Source: DAIUFH01 sp036844705
GTDB lineage: Bacteria; Bacillota; Clostridia; Tissierellales; Tissierellaceae
NCBI GenBank assembly: GCA_036844705.1
Contig: DAIUFH010000023.1
Location: 1 to 30,338 of the forward strand
Direction: 5' to 3'
Length of the DNA: 30,338 nucleotides
The position numbers and the translations under genes were made by a program. The notes under the pieces were generated by a model, which saw nothing but the letters and a program-made list of their open reading frames with translations, did no database searches and was not told the origin of the DNA. Shown one piece after another: positions 15,565-23,714 of this stretch (its first letter is position 1; each line of letters begins with the position of its first letter).

Positions 15565-16379
15565 TTTACTCCACCCTCTGTTGTTTCCTCAATCTTACTT
15601 TCCTCAACTCTATTTTCTTCAGGTACTTCCTCATCTGTTTTTTCCTGTTCTTCTGAATAAAGTTCCTTGATTATCTCTTCCTGCATATCAATAAACTGCC
15701 TTGTGTTTTCTGGTGTTCCCCTATAGACCAGTGATAAATGCGGCTTAGAATCTGACTCTAGCTCGGCAAGAATATTTCCTTGTTCTGGAGTTACAAGAAG
15801 GGTTACAGTTGATGGAAGTTCCCTTTCATCTTCTATTCCTTGTTCACCAGTATTTGCATCATATCCTGATGAAGCAGTTACAGATATAACTTCTACATAT
15901 TTAAGTTCTGATGGAATAACCGTTTCACCCTGTTTTTTATAATCAGGTGCAATCACAGACACAATATCCCCGCTTTGGAGCTTTCCAGAAAGCCCATTAG
16001 CAAAGCTTTTTATGGTAATGGATATAGCTTGCTTACTTCCATTAAGATTATATAGATAAGCATTTTCAGCTGCTGGTATATCTGATACCTTTGTATTTAA
16101 AATGTAATCCCCTATTCCTAAATCTGCTGTGGCATATTTTCCAATAACATTATCTTTTATTCGAATAATATTTTCAGGTAAATTAAATCCACCTACTTCT
16201 ACAACTTGAACCATATCCTTTGTGATTTCATCACCTACTTTAATTTCTTTTGTTACTCTAATAATCTCAGTCTTTTGGCTCATCCCTTTATTAAATAATG
16301 GTGTAAGACCAAAGCAAATAACAAGTGAAATCACTATGCATATTACTCCAATTACAGTTCTATTTTTTAAAAATCCCAT
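15558..16379 (-). CDS. CpaB/RcpC-like SAF-domain pilus assembly protein
   Basis: A 273-aa protein with one N-terminal membrane helix (about residues 8-28) and a SAF domain at about residues 42-105, which includes EIKVGDEITKDMVQVVEVGG. A further beta domain, LKYVEVISVTASSGY to VTLLVTPEQGNILAELE, is usual in CpaB/RcpC. The C-terminal 40 residues are Glu-rich. In Gram-negative cells CpaB helps the secretin; here there is no outer membrane, so it probably guides the pilus through the wall. AGGAGGAAAATC precedes ATG 16379. Confidence 0.85.
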   Translation of the reverse strand: MGFLKNRTVIGVICIVISLVICFGLTPLFNKGMSQKTEIIRVTKEIKVGDEITKDMVQVVEVGGFNLPENIIRIKDNVIGKYATADLGIGDYILNTKVSDIPAAENAYLYNLNGSKQAISITIKSFANGLSGKLQSGDIVSVIAPDYKKQGETVIPSELKYVEVISVTASSGYDANTGEQGIEDERELPSTVTLLVTPEQGNILAELESDSKPHLSLVYRGTPENTRQFIDMQEEIIKELYSEEQEKTDEEVPEENRVEESKIEETTEGGVNC

Positions 16380-16391
16380 ATGATTTTCCTC

Positions 16392-16820
16392 CTAATTCAT
16401 AAAATATATAATCATAAAACCTAGCCCTAAAAAGGGAGCAAGTGGCATAGGTAAATTCCTAGCCACTTGCTTCTTCTTTATCTTAGATATTAATACTAAG
16501 AATAAATAAAATAATACTAATAAACTAAGTCCTATTATTAACCCATAGATTCCTTTCCAAAATCCAAGGACAATGCCTGCCGAGGCAGTTAACTTAATAT
16601 CACCCCCACCAATACTGTTTTCTTTTAATACTGCTCCTAATAGAAATGGGATAGCAATAATTATCCCAAACAGATTTAAAAAGCTAAATCTTAGCAGGCC
16701 TATTAAGGCAATAAACATACAGATTGTATCTGGTATTTCCCTTTTTTTAATATCTGTATAAGATGCCGCCATTAGCAGAAAAGAAAAAAGCACCCCTTGT
16801 AAGATGCTCTTAACCTGCAT
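16392..16820 (-). CDS. Prepilin peptidase (TadV/CpaA type)
   Basis: A short, 142-aa aspartic membrane protease with about five hydrophobic segments. The two catalytic Asp regions are visible: YTDIKKREIPD (D23) and GGGDIKLTA (D74, the GxGD motif). It lacks the N-methyltransferase domain of PilD, as is normal for TadV/CpaA. It should cut the Flp-like pilins and pseudopilins after Gly. The start ATG 16820 lies inside the last codons of the upstream pilin gene (stop 16810), so translation is probably coupled. Confidence 0.88.
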   Translation of the reverse strand: MQVKSILQGVLFSFLLMAASYTDIKKREIPDTICMFIALIGLLRFSFLNLFGIIIAIPFLLGAVLKENSIGGGDIKLTASAGIVLGFWKGIYGLIIGLSLLVLFYLFLVLISKIKKKQVARNLPMPLAPFLGLGFMIIYFMN

Positions 16821-17040
16821 AGTTAAACATTTCTTTAATACGCTCTGTTAGTGTTGGCATAACCACATCACCGAATAATAGATATAGTCCTGCTAGAAGT
16901 AATGCTCCTAAAACTACAGCAATAAGAATTTTCACTGCTGTGTCAATATATCCTTCTCCCCTGTTATTGGTAGTTGCTGCTTTTACAGCTATAGCTTTAT
17001 TTGTTATAAAATTATTTGATTTTTCAATTGTTCTTTCCAT
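16810..17040 (-). CDS. Flp-like major pilin (DUF6133-like), copy 1
   Basis: A 76-aa prepilin: a 28-residue leader ending NNRG, then EGYIDTAVKILIAVVLGALL, a hydrophobic helix, and a short tail ending EMFNYAG. The Gly-Glu pair is the likely peptidase site. From NNRGEGYIDTA onward it differs from copy 2 (20597-20827) at only two residues (TERIKE against NERIRE), while the leaders differ. ATG 17040 is preferred over 17046, because AGGAGG then has eight-base spacing and the two copies become equal in length. It follows the SLH protein gene by 17 bases. Confidence 0.82.
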   Translation of the reverse strand: MERTIEKSNNFITNKAIAVKAATTNNRGEGYIDTAVKILIAVVLGALLLAGLYLLFGDVVMPTLTERIKEMFNYAG

Positions 17041-17057
17041 ATTCATTTCCTCCTTGT

Positions 17058-20000
17058 TTATTCAAAATGGTAACTTACAGAATAGGTAATATTGGATTTA
17101 TCGTACATACAATTGTGATTAGTGTAATAATAAAACTCAAGCTTAGAGTACATACCAGCACTTAGAGTTCTGCTGAATGTGATACCATTGCTTGTAGTTC
17201 CATAATCAAGTTCATCCCACTGTTTTGTTTTTACATTGTATCCACGAACACGGCCATAATCACTTCCACTATGTCCTGCAACAGGAGGAACAGTAAATGT
17301 ATATTCAGTAATAGTCGCACCTTCTAAACCATTTTCTAGAATTACTGAATCAGGACCAGTTAACATCATACCTCCACTGCCATTAGGATCAGCAACAAAG
17401 AATACAATGGCTGCCCATGGGGACTCTGCACCTGTGGAATCCACAGCCTTTACACGAACAGTATTTTTTCCTAACGGGTAGACTTGTGTTTCAGCATTAC
17501 GCCCTTCCCAAACATAGGTAATTGGATCATTATCTGCATCAGTACTCTTAGCTGTAATAGTTACCTTAGTACCAGGGGCAACACTATTTCCACTTGGTGT
17601 CCTAGTAATTACAGGGGTAGTTGGTGGTGAATTTTTAATTGTAAAACTCCTCTCTACCCAAGGTGAATAAGCCCCAACACTATCCTTGGCACGTACTCTG
17701 ACCTTATGTGTTCCTACTGCATAATAGTTATCACTAGTTGTACCTTCATATTCCAAGGTTGTTGCATCTCCATCTGGATCACTGGCTGTTGCCTTAATAT
17801 CAACAAAGAATTTACCGTTCTTTACAGTTCTAGTTGGTGTAACTGTTAAGGTTACTATTGGTACAGTATTGGTAATAGTAACCTTTTCTTTATGAGTAAA
17901 TATTCTGCCTTCACCATCTATAATTGTGGCTATGAGAGTAAACTCACCTGTATCTGATATGGAGATGTTCCCTCCTTCATTGGCTAGTTCACCATTGAAA
18001 TCTACTGTCTCACCTGTTTTTTCTAATGTCCATCTAACTTTATTTGTTCCAAGATTTTCAGAAACTGCCTTTACTTCGAATTCCCTGCCATAGTGAATGG
18101 AATCAGGCATGGCAAAACTATATTGAATAACAGGATTTATGGTTATTTCCTCGCTATATGAAAAACTTCTCTCTAGGAAATCCGTCATCCTTGCAGTCAA
18201 TGTATAATCTCCATCTGTAAGGAAAGTAATTTTGCCACCTTGTGCATTTAAACTTCCAGAGATTGCTTGTTCTTCAGATATAACTTCACCATCTTTGGTA
18301 ATACTCCATTCCACTGGAAGAACATTGTTATTACCATAGGTTCTAATATTAATAATGCTGTCTGTATAGGCTGATTTCGGAAGTTCGAATCCTATATCTA
18401 ATACAGGAAGCACCTCGATTATATCTCCTGTTTCAAAGAGAAATACTCTGCCAGTTTCATCGATGATTCTAGCTACTAGTTCATAAACACCTGCTCTTTT
18501 AAACTTGATACTGCCTCCTGAATTATTTAGATTTCCCTCTACATAAGTTGACCAATCCTGAAAACCAAAGGTATTGTCAACAAGCCATTCAATCTCTAGT
18601 TCATCAAGTTCTGTGCTATTTACCCCTACATTAATATCGCTGTCAGTATGGGCATACTTAGGTAATGTATAACCAACAGCTGGCACAGGGTAAACTTTAA
18701 AACTTTGCTCATAGTCATATATTCTCTCTCCATCATCAGTGAAGGAAGCTTTTAGAATATATTCACCTTTATAAGGAAAAGCAACTATTCCTCCATCATT
18801 GGATAGATTTCCACTAACAAAATCTGAAAGTTCTACTTCTTTGCCATCCTTAATGAGTGACCACTCTGCATCACGATTTCCAATTTCCTCAAAGGCTGCT
18901 TCGAGCTTTATCTTATCATCTGTATGGAATATTTCAGGTAAATAAAAACCAGCAGAGCCTACAGGATATACGGTAATGGATACCTTATCTGTAAATGTTC
19001 TGCCAGTTTTGTCTATAGCTGAAAGAATTAAATTGTATACACCTTTTTCCTTAAAACCTATAATACTATTTTCTAATGAGATATTCCCTTCAATAAACTC
19101 TGAAATATTGACTTCTTCTCCATTCCTAGTGAGAGACCATATTAAATCCATATCATCAGTATTCTTTGTTTCTGTTCTTAAGGTAATGTTTTTATCTGTA
19201 TAGGTTATCTTATCAAGCTCTAGCTTTATTTCTCCCACAGGATATATTTTAATTACATCACTTACTTTGATTTCTTTCCCCAATTCATCAGTTATAACAG
19301 CAGTTAGCTGGTATGTCCCTATGTTGTTAAATATTATTAAACCACCTGTATTTGTAAGTTCCCCTGTAATATTAGTATCAAAGTCGATTTCTTTACCATC
19401 CCTTTGAACTGACCATGCTACAGGGTCATCTCCTAAGTTTTCGGTGGATAAATCAACATCTATTGTTGTATCTGTATGGGCTGTTTTGGGTAGTTTAAGT
19501 TTAGCAGAAACTACTGGATAAATATCTATGGTTTGTTCATGCTTAACCTCTTTCCCACGACTATTTACAGCTATAGCCGTGAAAGTATAACTTCCAATAG
19601 ATTTGATTTTAATAGTCCCGCCATCTTCCTTTAGTTCCCCATCAATAACTGAAAGTAAATCTACAGGGATACCATCTTTACTAATCTCCCATGTTACTGA
19701 CTTTACATTTGAACTCATAGGAACAATTTCTATTTCTTCATCAACATAGGCTGTAAGGGGAAGTTCAAAAGTATATTTTGGTGCTGGAACATAATTTGAA
19801 CCATCACCAGATGAGCTGTTTTCTGTATCCCTATCTCTATCTGGCTTGTTGTCCGTAGGCTTATCAGTTGGCTTTGATGGTATACTAGGCTTCTCTTGCT
19901 CATTTTTATCTTTATCCTTAGCTTTATCTTCCTCTATCTTTTCTTTGGCTTTCTCCTGCTTAATAAGCATTGTAAAGGCTTCGGCACGAGTAGATTCACC

Positions 20001-20579
20001 ATTAGGACGAATGGTTCTGTCTGGGTAACCAGAAATGATGTTATATTGTTTTCCAAGACAAATATATTCAATTTCTTCTTTAGCTAGATTCTCTTCATCA
20101 ATAAATCCTGTATCACAGGAGCAATCTGGATTATGATTTTCTTTTCCTGTTGCTCTAACTAACATTTTAATTATTTCCATTCGACTAATAGGCTTATTAG
20201 GTATATATAACTTACCATAGTCCTCCACTAGAATGATTCCTTCATAAACAAGTGCTTCTATTTCCTTTTGGGCAAAATGACCTATGATATCTTCAAATAC
20301 TAGACCAACATTCTCTCTATCTTTAGTTTCAAGTTTCATAGTTCTTGCTAGGAGAGCTGAAAATTCTCCCCTTGTAATAACATTATCCGGATGAGATAGT
20401 CCATCGGGATATCCTTGAATGATCCCTCTCTCTGTAAGAAGGTCGATTGTTTCCTCGGCCCAATGCCCTATACTATCTGAAAATATATGCTTTGCAGCAT
20501 AGACAGAACCTATAAAATTAGTCATTAGTATACAAACTACTAAAAGAATATTAATTATTCTCTTTGATCTATATTTCAT
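17058..20579 (-). CDS. Large SLH-domain, Ig-like repeat surface protein
   Basis: A 1173-aa secreted protein. The signal peptide is residues 1-28, cut near VYA. Three S-layer homology domains follow (about 30-75, 90-137 and 155-210; for example FSDSIGHWAEETIDLL and GYPDRTIRPNGESTRAEA), which should bind it to cell-wall polysaccharide. A charged Lys/Asp/Pro linker spans about 215-265. Then come about seven repeats of roughly 85-95 residues, each beginning like LPxxAHTDxxI and ending DIYPV, and two PKD/Ig-like domains (SDPDGD, STDADNDP). A C-terminal domain of about 110 residues ends the protein without an anchor. The gene is flanked by the two pilin genes, so it is probably an adhesin or scaffold of the pilus. 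AGGAGGAAG precedes ATG 20579. Confidence 0.85.
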   Translation of the reverse strand: MKYRSKRIINILLVVCILMTNFIGSVYAAKHIFSDSIGHWAEETIDLLTERGIIQGYPDGLSHPDNVITRGEFSALLARTMKLETKDRENVGLVFEDIIGHFAQKEIEALVYEGIILVEDYGKLYIPNKPISRMEIIKMLVRATGKENHNPDCSCDTGFIDEENLAKEEIEYICLGKQYNIISGYPDRTIRPNGESTRAEAFTMLIKQEKAKEKIEEDKAKDKDKNEQEKPSIPSKPTDKPTDNKPDRDRDTENSSSGDGSNYVPAPKYTFELPLTAYVDEEIEIVPMSSNVKSVTWEISKDGIPVDLLSVIDGELKEDGGTIKIKSIGSYTFTAIAVNSRGKEVKHEQTIDIYPVVSAKLKLPKTAHTDTTIDVDLSTENLGDDPVAWSVQRDGKEIDFDTNITGELTNTGGLIIFNNIGTYQLTAVITDELGKEIKVSDVIKIYPVGEIKLELDKITYTDKNITLRTETKNTDDMDLIWSLTRNGEEVNISEFIEGNISLENSIIGFKEKGVYNLILSAIDKTGRTFTDKVSITVYPVGSAGFYLPEIFHTDDKIKLEAAFEEIGNRDAEWSLIKDGKEVELSDFVSGNLSNDGGIVAFPYKGEYILKASFTDDGERIYDYEQSFKVYPVPAVGYTLPKYAHTDSDINVGVNSTELDELEIEWLVDNTFGFQDWSTYVEGNLNNSGGSIKFKRAGVYELVARIIDETGRVFLFETGDIIEVLPVLDIGFELPKSAYTDSIINIRTYGNNNVLPVEWSITKDGEVISEEQAISGSLNAQGGKITFLTDGDYTLTARMTDFLERSFSYSEEITINPVIQYSFAMPDSIHYGREFEVKAVSENLGTNKVRWTLEKTGETVDFNGELANEGGNISISDTGEFTLIATIIDGEGRIFTHKEKVTITNTVPIVTLTVTPTRTVKNGKFFVDIKATASDPDGDATTLEYEGTTSDNYYAVGTHKVRVRAKDSVGAYSPWVERSFTIKNSPPTTPVITRTPSGNSVAPGTKVTITAKSTDADNDPITYVWEGRNAETQVYPLGKNTVRVKAVDSTGAESPWAAIVFFVADPNGSGGMMLTGPDSVILENGLEGATITEYTFTVPPVAGHSGSDYGRVRGYNVKTKQWDELDYGTTSNGITFSRTLSAGMYSKLEFYYYTNHNCMYDKSNITYSVSYHFE

Positions 20580-20596
20580 TATTACACTTCCTCCTT

Positions 20597-20827
20597 TTAA
20601 CCTGCATAGTTAAACATTTCTCTAATTCTTTCATTTAAAGTTGGCATAACCACATCTCCAAATAATAAATATAACCCTGCTAGAAGTAATGCCCCTAAAA
20701 CTACAGCAATAAGGATTTTTACTGCTGTATCAATATATCCTTCCCCACGATTATTATTTACTGCTATTTTTATAGCTACAGCTTTCTTTGTCATAAATTT
20801 ATTTGCTTTTTTAAACATATTTCTCAT
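20597..20827 (-). CDS. Flp-like major pilin (DUF6133-like), copy 2
   Basis: A 76-aa prepilin, the first gene of the pilus locus in transcription order. The leader runs MRNMFKKANKFMTKK to NNNRG, then the same EGYIDTAVKILIAVVLGALL core as copy 1 and the tail EMFNYAG. ATG 20827 is chosen because GGAGGAAAACAAT lies just before it; an ATG at 20842 would place that site inside the gene. It ends 17 bases before the SLH protein gene. The close match between the two copies, with leaders that differ, points to duplication and selection on the mature pilin. Confidence 0.82.
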   Translation of the reverse strand: MRNMFKKANKFMTKKAVAIKIAVNNNRGEGYIDTAVKILIAVVLGALLLAGLYLLFGDVVMPTLNERIREMFNYAG

Positions 20828-20852
20828 ATTGTTTTCCTCCATATTTTTAATT

Positions 20853-21410
20853 TTAAATACTCATATTCATATCTTGCTTTTGTTCTTTTTGTTCAAAATC
20901 AATTTCTTTAAAACCAAATCGATCTACATAGTAAAATTCACTGCCTGTACTATCATAAAGTTCTATTACATCAGATATGGAAAGAGAGTGACCTGTAAAT
21001 CCTTGGGGATGATCTAGATTAAATTTTGTATAGATCCCTTCTAAATCATTGGTTTCAATTTCTCCATCATAGACAACCCTATAATTATCCTTATCTGGTT
21101 CCCCAAAGTTTTCTTTAATCTCTTCATAGCCTATGAACTTACGGTCAGGACTTACATCTGTTCTTAACTGCCATATACGACAACTTTTTAAGGGTTTCAA
21201 TACCTTATCATTAAAATGTACTATATCTCCCTTTGACAGCATTTCAAATACTCCCTCTGTCCATTTAGGTATCAGTTTTCTTTGGTAAATCCAATTTTCA
21301 AATTCTTCATTTTGAAACATAGAGTCTACTGTTGCAATATCTTTTTCCACATACCCTGTAGGATTCCCATAGTAGAAAATGCAATCGTTCTTAAGCTTAA
21401 TACTGCTCAT
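20853..21410 (-). CDS. YodL-like domain protein of mobile elements
   Basis: A 185-aa soluble acidic protein. The C-terminal part (PQGFTGHSLSISDVIELYD, then EFYYVDRFGFKEIDF) is the YodL-like pattern common in ICE-encoded proteins, often near ArdA genes. The function is unknown. ATG 21410 is preferred, because GGAGGTGGAAT lies immediately upstream; an ATG at 21497 has only a weak site and would add a very basic 29-residue tail. The gene lies 25 bases ahead of the first pilin, so it may be co-transcribed with the pilus locus. Confidence 0.65.
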   Translation of the reverse strand: MSSIKLKNDCIFYYGNPTGYVEKDIATVDSMFQNEEFENWIYQRKLIPKWTEGVFEMLSKGDIVHFNDKVLKPLKSCRIWQLRTDVSPDRKFIGYEEIKENFGEPDKDNYRVVYDGEIETNDLEGIYTKFNLDHPQGFTGHSLSISDVIELYDSTGSEFYYVDRFGFKEIDFEQKEQKQDMNMSI

Positions 21411-21531
21411 ATTCCACCTCCAGTCTTTACCTTTCTGCCACCTTATTCCCTTCCTTTTCTTAATAATCTTCCCCTGGTTCTTATCACCTCCTCTCATAAT
21501 CCCACTTTTTTTAAGATTATTTATCTAGGGA

Positions 21532-22032
21532 TTATTCATCTCCATAGACAATATCATCCGTCATCAATCTTTCTTCTAGTTCCCGAAGACAGATCCCTGA
21601 TATTTCAAAAATATCAATAACAAACTGTGGTACATCAGCCATATCATAGTCATAATCTGCTTCTACAACTACAACTTCTCCGCTATCTTCTTCTGTATAT
21701 GCACAAAGCTTTGCATCTATAGGGATTCCTGCTTCTTCTAAGAGATAATCAGGTACAACAATCTCATCATATTCTTCAAATCTTTCGCAATAAGAGCAAT
21801 CATCACATCTTCCACAAACACCTGCAAGATGTTCTATTAACTCTTCAGATAGGTTCTTAAGTCCTTCAGCTAACTTTATAAGTTCCATTGCATTCATAGT
21901 TCCTTTCATTACTACAAATGCATTTTCCAATGTTTTTAATTCAATATCTTTACTGTCTAATAGATTAGAGGCTTTTAGCACCTCAATTGGTATAATGATA
22001 CTACTATTAGAATTTTCCTTTATAATTTCCAT
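21532..22032 (-). CDS. AbrB-like protein with a CxxCxxCxxC cluster
   Basis: A 166-aa acidic protein. The N-terminus (NSSIIIPIEVLKASNLLDSK) and the part after residue 90 (IVVPDYLLEEAGIPIDAKL) both look like half of an AbrB/SpoVT swapped-hairpin domain. Between them is CGRCDDCSYC (Cys73, 76, 79, 82), spaced for a metal ion or Fe-S cluster. A helix like the ArdA-module segment (AMELIKLAEGLKNL) precedes it. ATG 22032 is chosen for AAGGAGGAAACC ahead; an ATG at 22062 has no site and overlaps the upstream gene. It may be a DNA-binding regulator or antirestriction accessory; I cannot say which. Confidence 0.6.
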   Translation of the reverse strand: MEIIKENSNSSIIIPIEVLKASNLLDSKDIELKTLENAFVVMKGTMNAMELIKLAEGLKNLSEELIEHLAGVCGRCDDCSYCERFEEYDEIVVPDYLLEEAGIPIDAKLCAYTEEDSGEVVVVEADYDYDMADVPQFVIDIFEISGICLRELEERLMTDDIVYGDE

Positions 22033-22051
22033 ATAGGTTTCCTCCTTGTTT

Positions 22052-22879
22052 TTAAAGTCCATTTTCTATTTCAAATAAGTTTATTTGTGAAGGATTATTT
22101 TCCTTCCTCTCCTGCATATCATAATTTGCTATAAGTATTTCTTGAAACTGAGCCCCGTTATCATAACGCTGCTTAATGTTATTGATACGGGAAAAGCTTT
22201 CAATCTGAATATTTGGAGCATTATATAATTCCCTGATAAAATCACAATCGTTGTAGGAAAGTAAAAACTTTCCCTCTATATTCATTAAGGTATCTCTTAG
22301 TCTTATATGATCCTTCTCTTGGAAACCATCTTCACCCACATTTTTATAATATTTTTCTGTTTCAAAGTATGGCGGGTCTAAATAGAAAAAGCTGACAGGG
22401 CGATCATATTGCCTTATCAGCTTTTCAAAATCCTTATTTTCAATTACAACTTTACTAAGTCTTCTATGTGCTTGTTCAATTAAAGGGAAGTTGCTCCACA
22501 TATCATGAGGCTGGCTGCCAAAGCTGGTAAGTCCTGATGCATAGCTATATCGAATTAATTGATAAAAATATGATGCTTTTATTACATCACTTTCTGGACT
22601 ATCCCTTGCCAATGCATCCTTCACCCTATCAAAATCCTCCCGGGAATTTAATACAAAGTGTAATGCCTCTATCAGTTCATTTGGTTTCTCCCTAACACAA
22701 CGGTATAAGTTTGTTAGGAGTCCATTAAAATCATTATATACTTCAAAATCATTACCAGGTGGTTTATGAAATAGTACCCAGCCACCTCCCCCAAATACCT
22801 CTATATACCTTTCATAATAAAGGGGAAATACTGACACTATTAACTCTCTTAGGGCTTTTTTCCCTCCTATCCAACTCAT
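22052..22879 (-). CDS. Dam-type (D12 class) adenine-N6 DNA methyltransferase
   Basis: A 275-aa enzyme that methylates the N6 of adenine in DNA. The AdoMet-binding motif is FGGGGW (residues 29-34), and the catalytic motif IV is DPPY (168-171) in SFFYLDPPYFETEKYY. The start WIGGKKALRELI is typical of the class, and the length is normal. The recognition site cannot be read from the sequence. GAGGTG lies 20 bases before ATG 22879, rather far; an in-frame ATT at 22891 would be better spaced, so the start is uncertain. The upstream gene ends in that same GAGGTGA, which suggests coupling. It likely guards the element against host restriction or marks its DNA. Confidence 0.9.
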   Translation of the reverse strand: MSWIGGKKALRELIVSVFPLYYERYIEVFGGGGWVLFHKPPGNDFEVYNDFNGLLTNLYRCVREKPNELIEALHFVLNSREDFDRVKDALARDSPESDVIKASYFYQLIRYSYASGLTSFGSQPHDMWSNFPLIEQAHRRLSKVVIENKDFEKLIRQYDRPVSFFYLDPPYFETEKYYKNVGEDGFQEKDHIRLRDTLMNIEGKFLLSYNDCDFIRELYNAPNIQIESFSRINNIKQRYDNGAQFQEILIANYDMQERKENNPSQINLFEIENGL

Positions 22880-22897
22880 AAAACTATTAATATTTCA

Positions 22898-23236
22898 TCA
22901 CCTCGCTTCTCTGTCCTCATCAATTTTTAATCTCAATTGTCCGCTTTCATCGGGAAAGTTCTGCAGGGATTTAACTAGACCATTCTTTGCTTTTGCAATT
23001 TCTTTGATTCTGCTGGTCATCTGATAAACACTATTCAGGACTTCACCTTTATCTGTGGCATAATAATAGCCATTTTCATCACTGCATATGGGATTGCCGT
23101 CATTTCTTAATTGATTGACAATTTTTCTTACAGTTCTGCTGCTTATGGAAAATCTGCTTTGCAAATATGCACTGGATACTGCCTTTTCTTTTCCCTGATG
23201 ATATTCTTTTATATATATTAAAAAATCATGTTCCAC
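22898..23236 (-). CDS. Small winged-helix-like DNA-binding protein
   Basis: A 112-aa protein whose first 70 residues look like a helix-turn-helix: AVSSAYLQSRFSISSRTVRK, then a basic helix (IVNQLRNDGNPI) and a GYYYATDKGE wing. The C-terminal 40 residues form a helix. It resembles phage and ICE replication-initiation or regulatory winged-helix proteins. The start is probably GTG 23236, with GGGGGG six bases ahead; TTG 23242 sits too close to it. It is the first gene after two terminators, so it probably heads a unit with the adenine methylase. The control target is unknown. Confidence 0.6.
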   Translation of the reverse strand: MEHDFLIYIKEYHQGKEKAVSSAYLQSRFSISSRTVRKIVNQLRNDGNPICSDENGYYYATDKGEVLNSVYQMTSRIKEIAKAKNGLVKSLQNFPDESGQLRLKIDEDREAR

Positions 23237-23272
23237 CTCCAACCCCCCCTTTAGCTATTAGTTTTAGGCAAT

Positions 23273-23321
23273 AAAAAAAGGCCGACTGATATGCTATTAA
23301 ATACAGCAAACAATCGGCCTT
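23273..23321 (-). terminator. Rho-independent terminator 2
   Basis: On the minus strand AAGGCCGA (from 23321) pairs with TCGGCCTT across about 28 bases that can pair further (TGCT with AGCA), and seven Ts follow. On the plus strand the stem is followed only by AACTATTTTTA. It backs up the terminator at 23337-23360. Confidence 0.8.
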
Positions 23322-23336
23322 AACTATTTTTAGGTA

Positions 23337-23360
23337 TTAAAAAACACGGTTCTTACCGTG
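23337..23360 (-). terminator. Rho-independent terminator 1
   Basis: A CACGGT-AAGA-ACCGTG hairpin followed by six Ts on the minus strand. It begins at the base after the stop codon of the 95-aa gene (23361). With the second terminator 16 bases on, it ends the ArdA-region transcript. Confidence 0.88.
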
Positions 23361-23648
23361 CTATGTTAAAATATCAAGTATTTTTAATAACTTGATACAA
23401 TCTTTAAGTCCTTCCTTGTATATAAACTTTTGCAGCTCACATTGGACAAAATCTGATATATCCTTATAATCTTCAATCTGTCTTTTTACTTCTCTTGGAA
23501 TATCTTTATTTTCATAAAGCTTTGTCCCTAATTCCTTTACCGTTTCAATACTTTCTTTTAACTCTTCATTTTCTTTGATTAATTCAAAGTACGCTATTTC
23601 CAATCTTTCACATATTGCATCTTCTAATATCTCCATGATATCTTCCAC
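23361..23648 (-). CDS. Small acidic helical protein, function unknown
   Basis: A 95-aa protein that looks all-helical and probably coiled (EIAYFELIKENEELKESIETVKEL), ending KLLKILDILT. I know no family. GTG 23648 is chosen because AAGGAGG lies eight bases ahead; an ATG at 23675 would place that site inside the gene, and ATG 23636 is too far from it. It lies 66 bases after the second ArdA-like gene and ends directly in a terminator. Similar small proteins are often found beside ArdA genes in ICEs. Confidence 0.55.
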   Translation of the reverse strand: MEDIMEILEDAICERLEIAYFELIKENEELKESIETVKELGTKLYENKDIPREVKRQIEDYKDISDFVQCELQKFIYKEGLKDCIKLLKILDILT

Positions 23649-23714
23649 CAGTTCCACCTCCTTCAAGCACCACAATATATCACAAGTTATTGAAGATATC
23701 TATTAGAAGATTTA

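Noticed and set aside
23262..23360. Possible CRISPR or repeat array from the two neighbouring hairpins
   Set aside because: The two stems differ in sequence, there are no repeated spacers, and each is a standard terminator.
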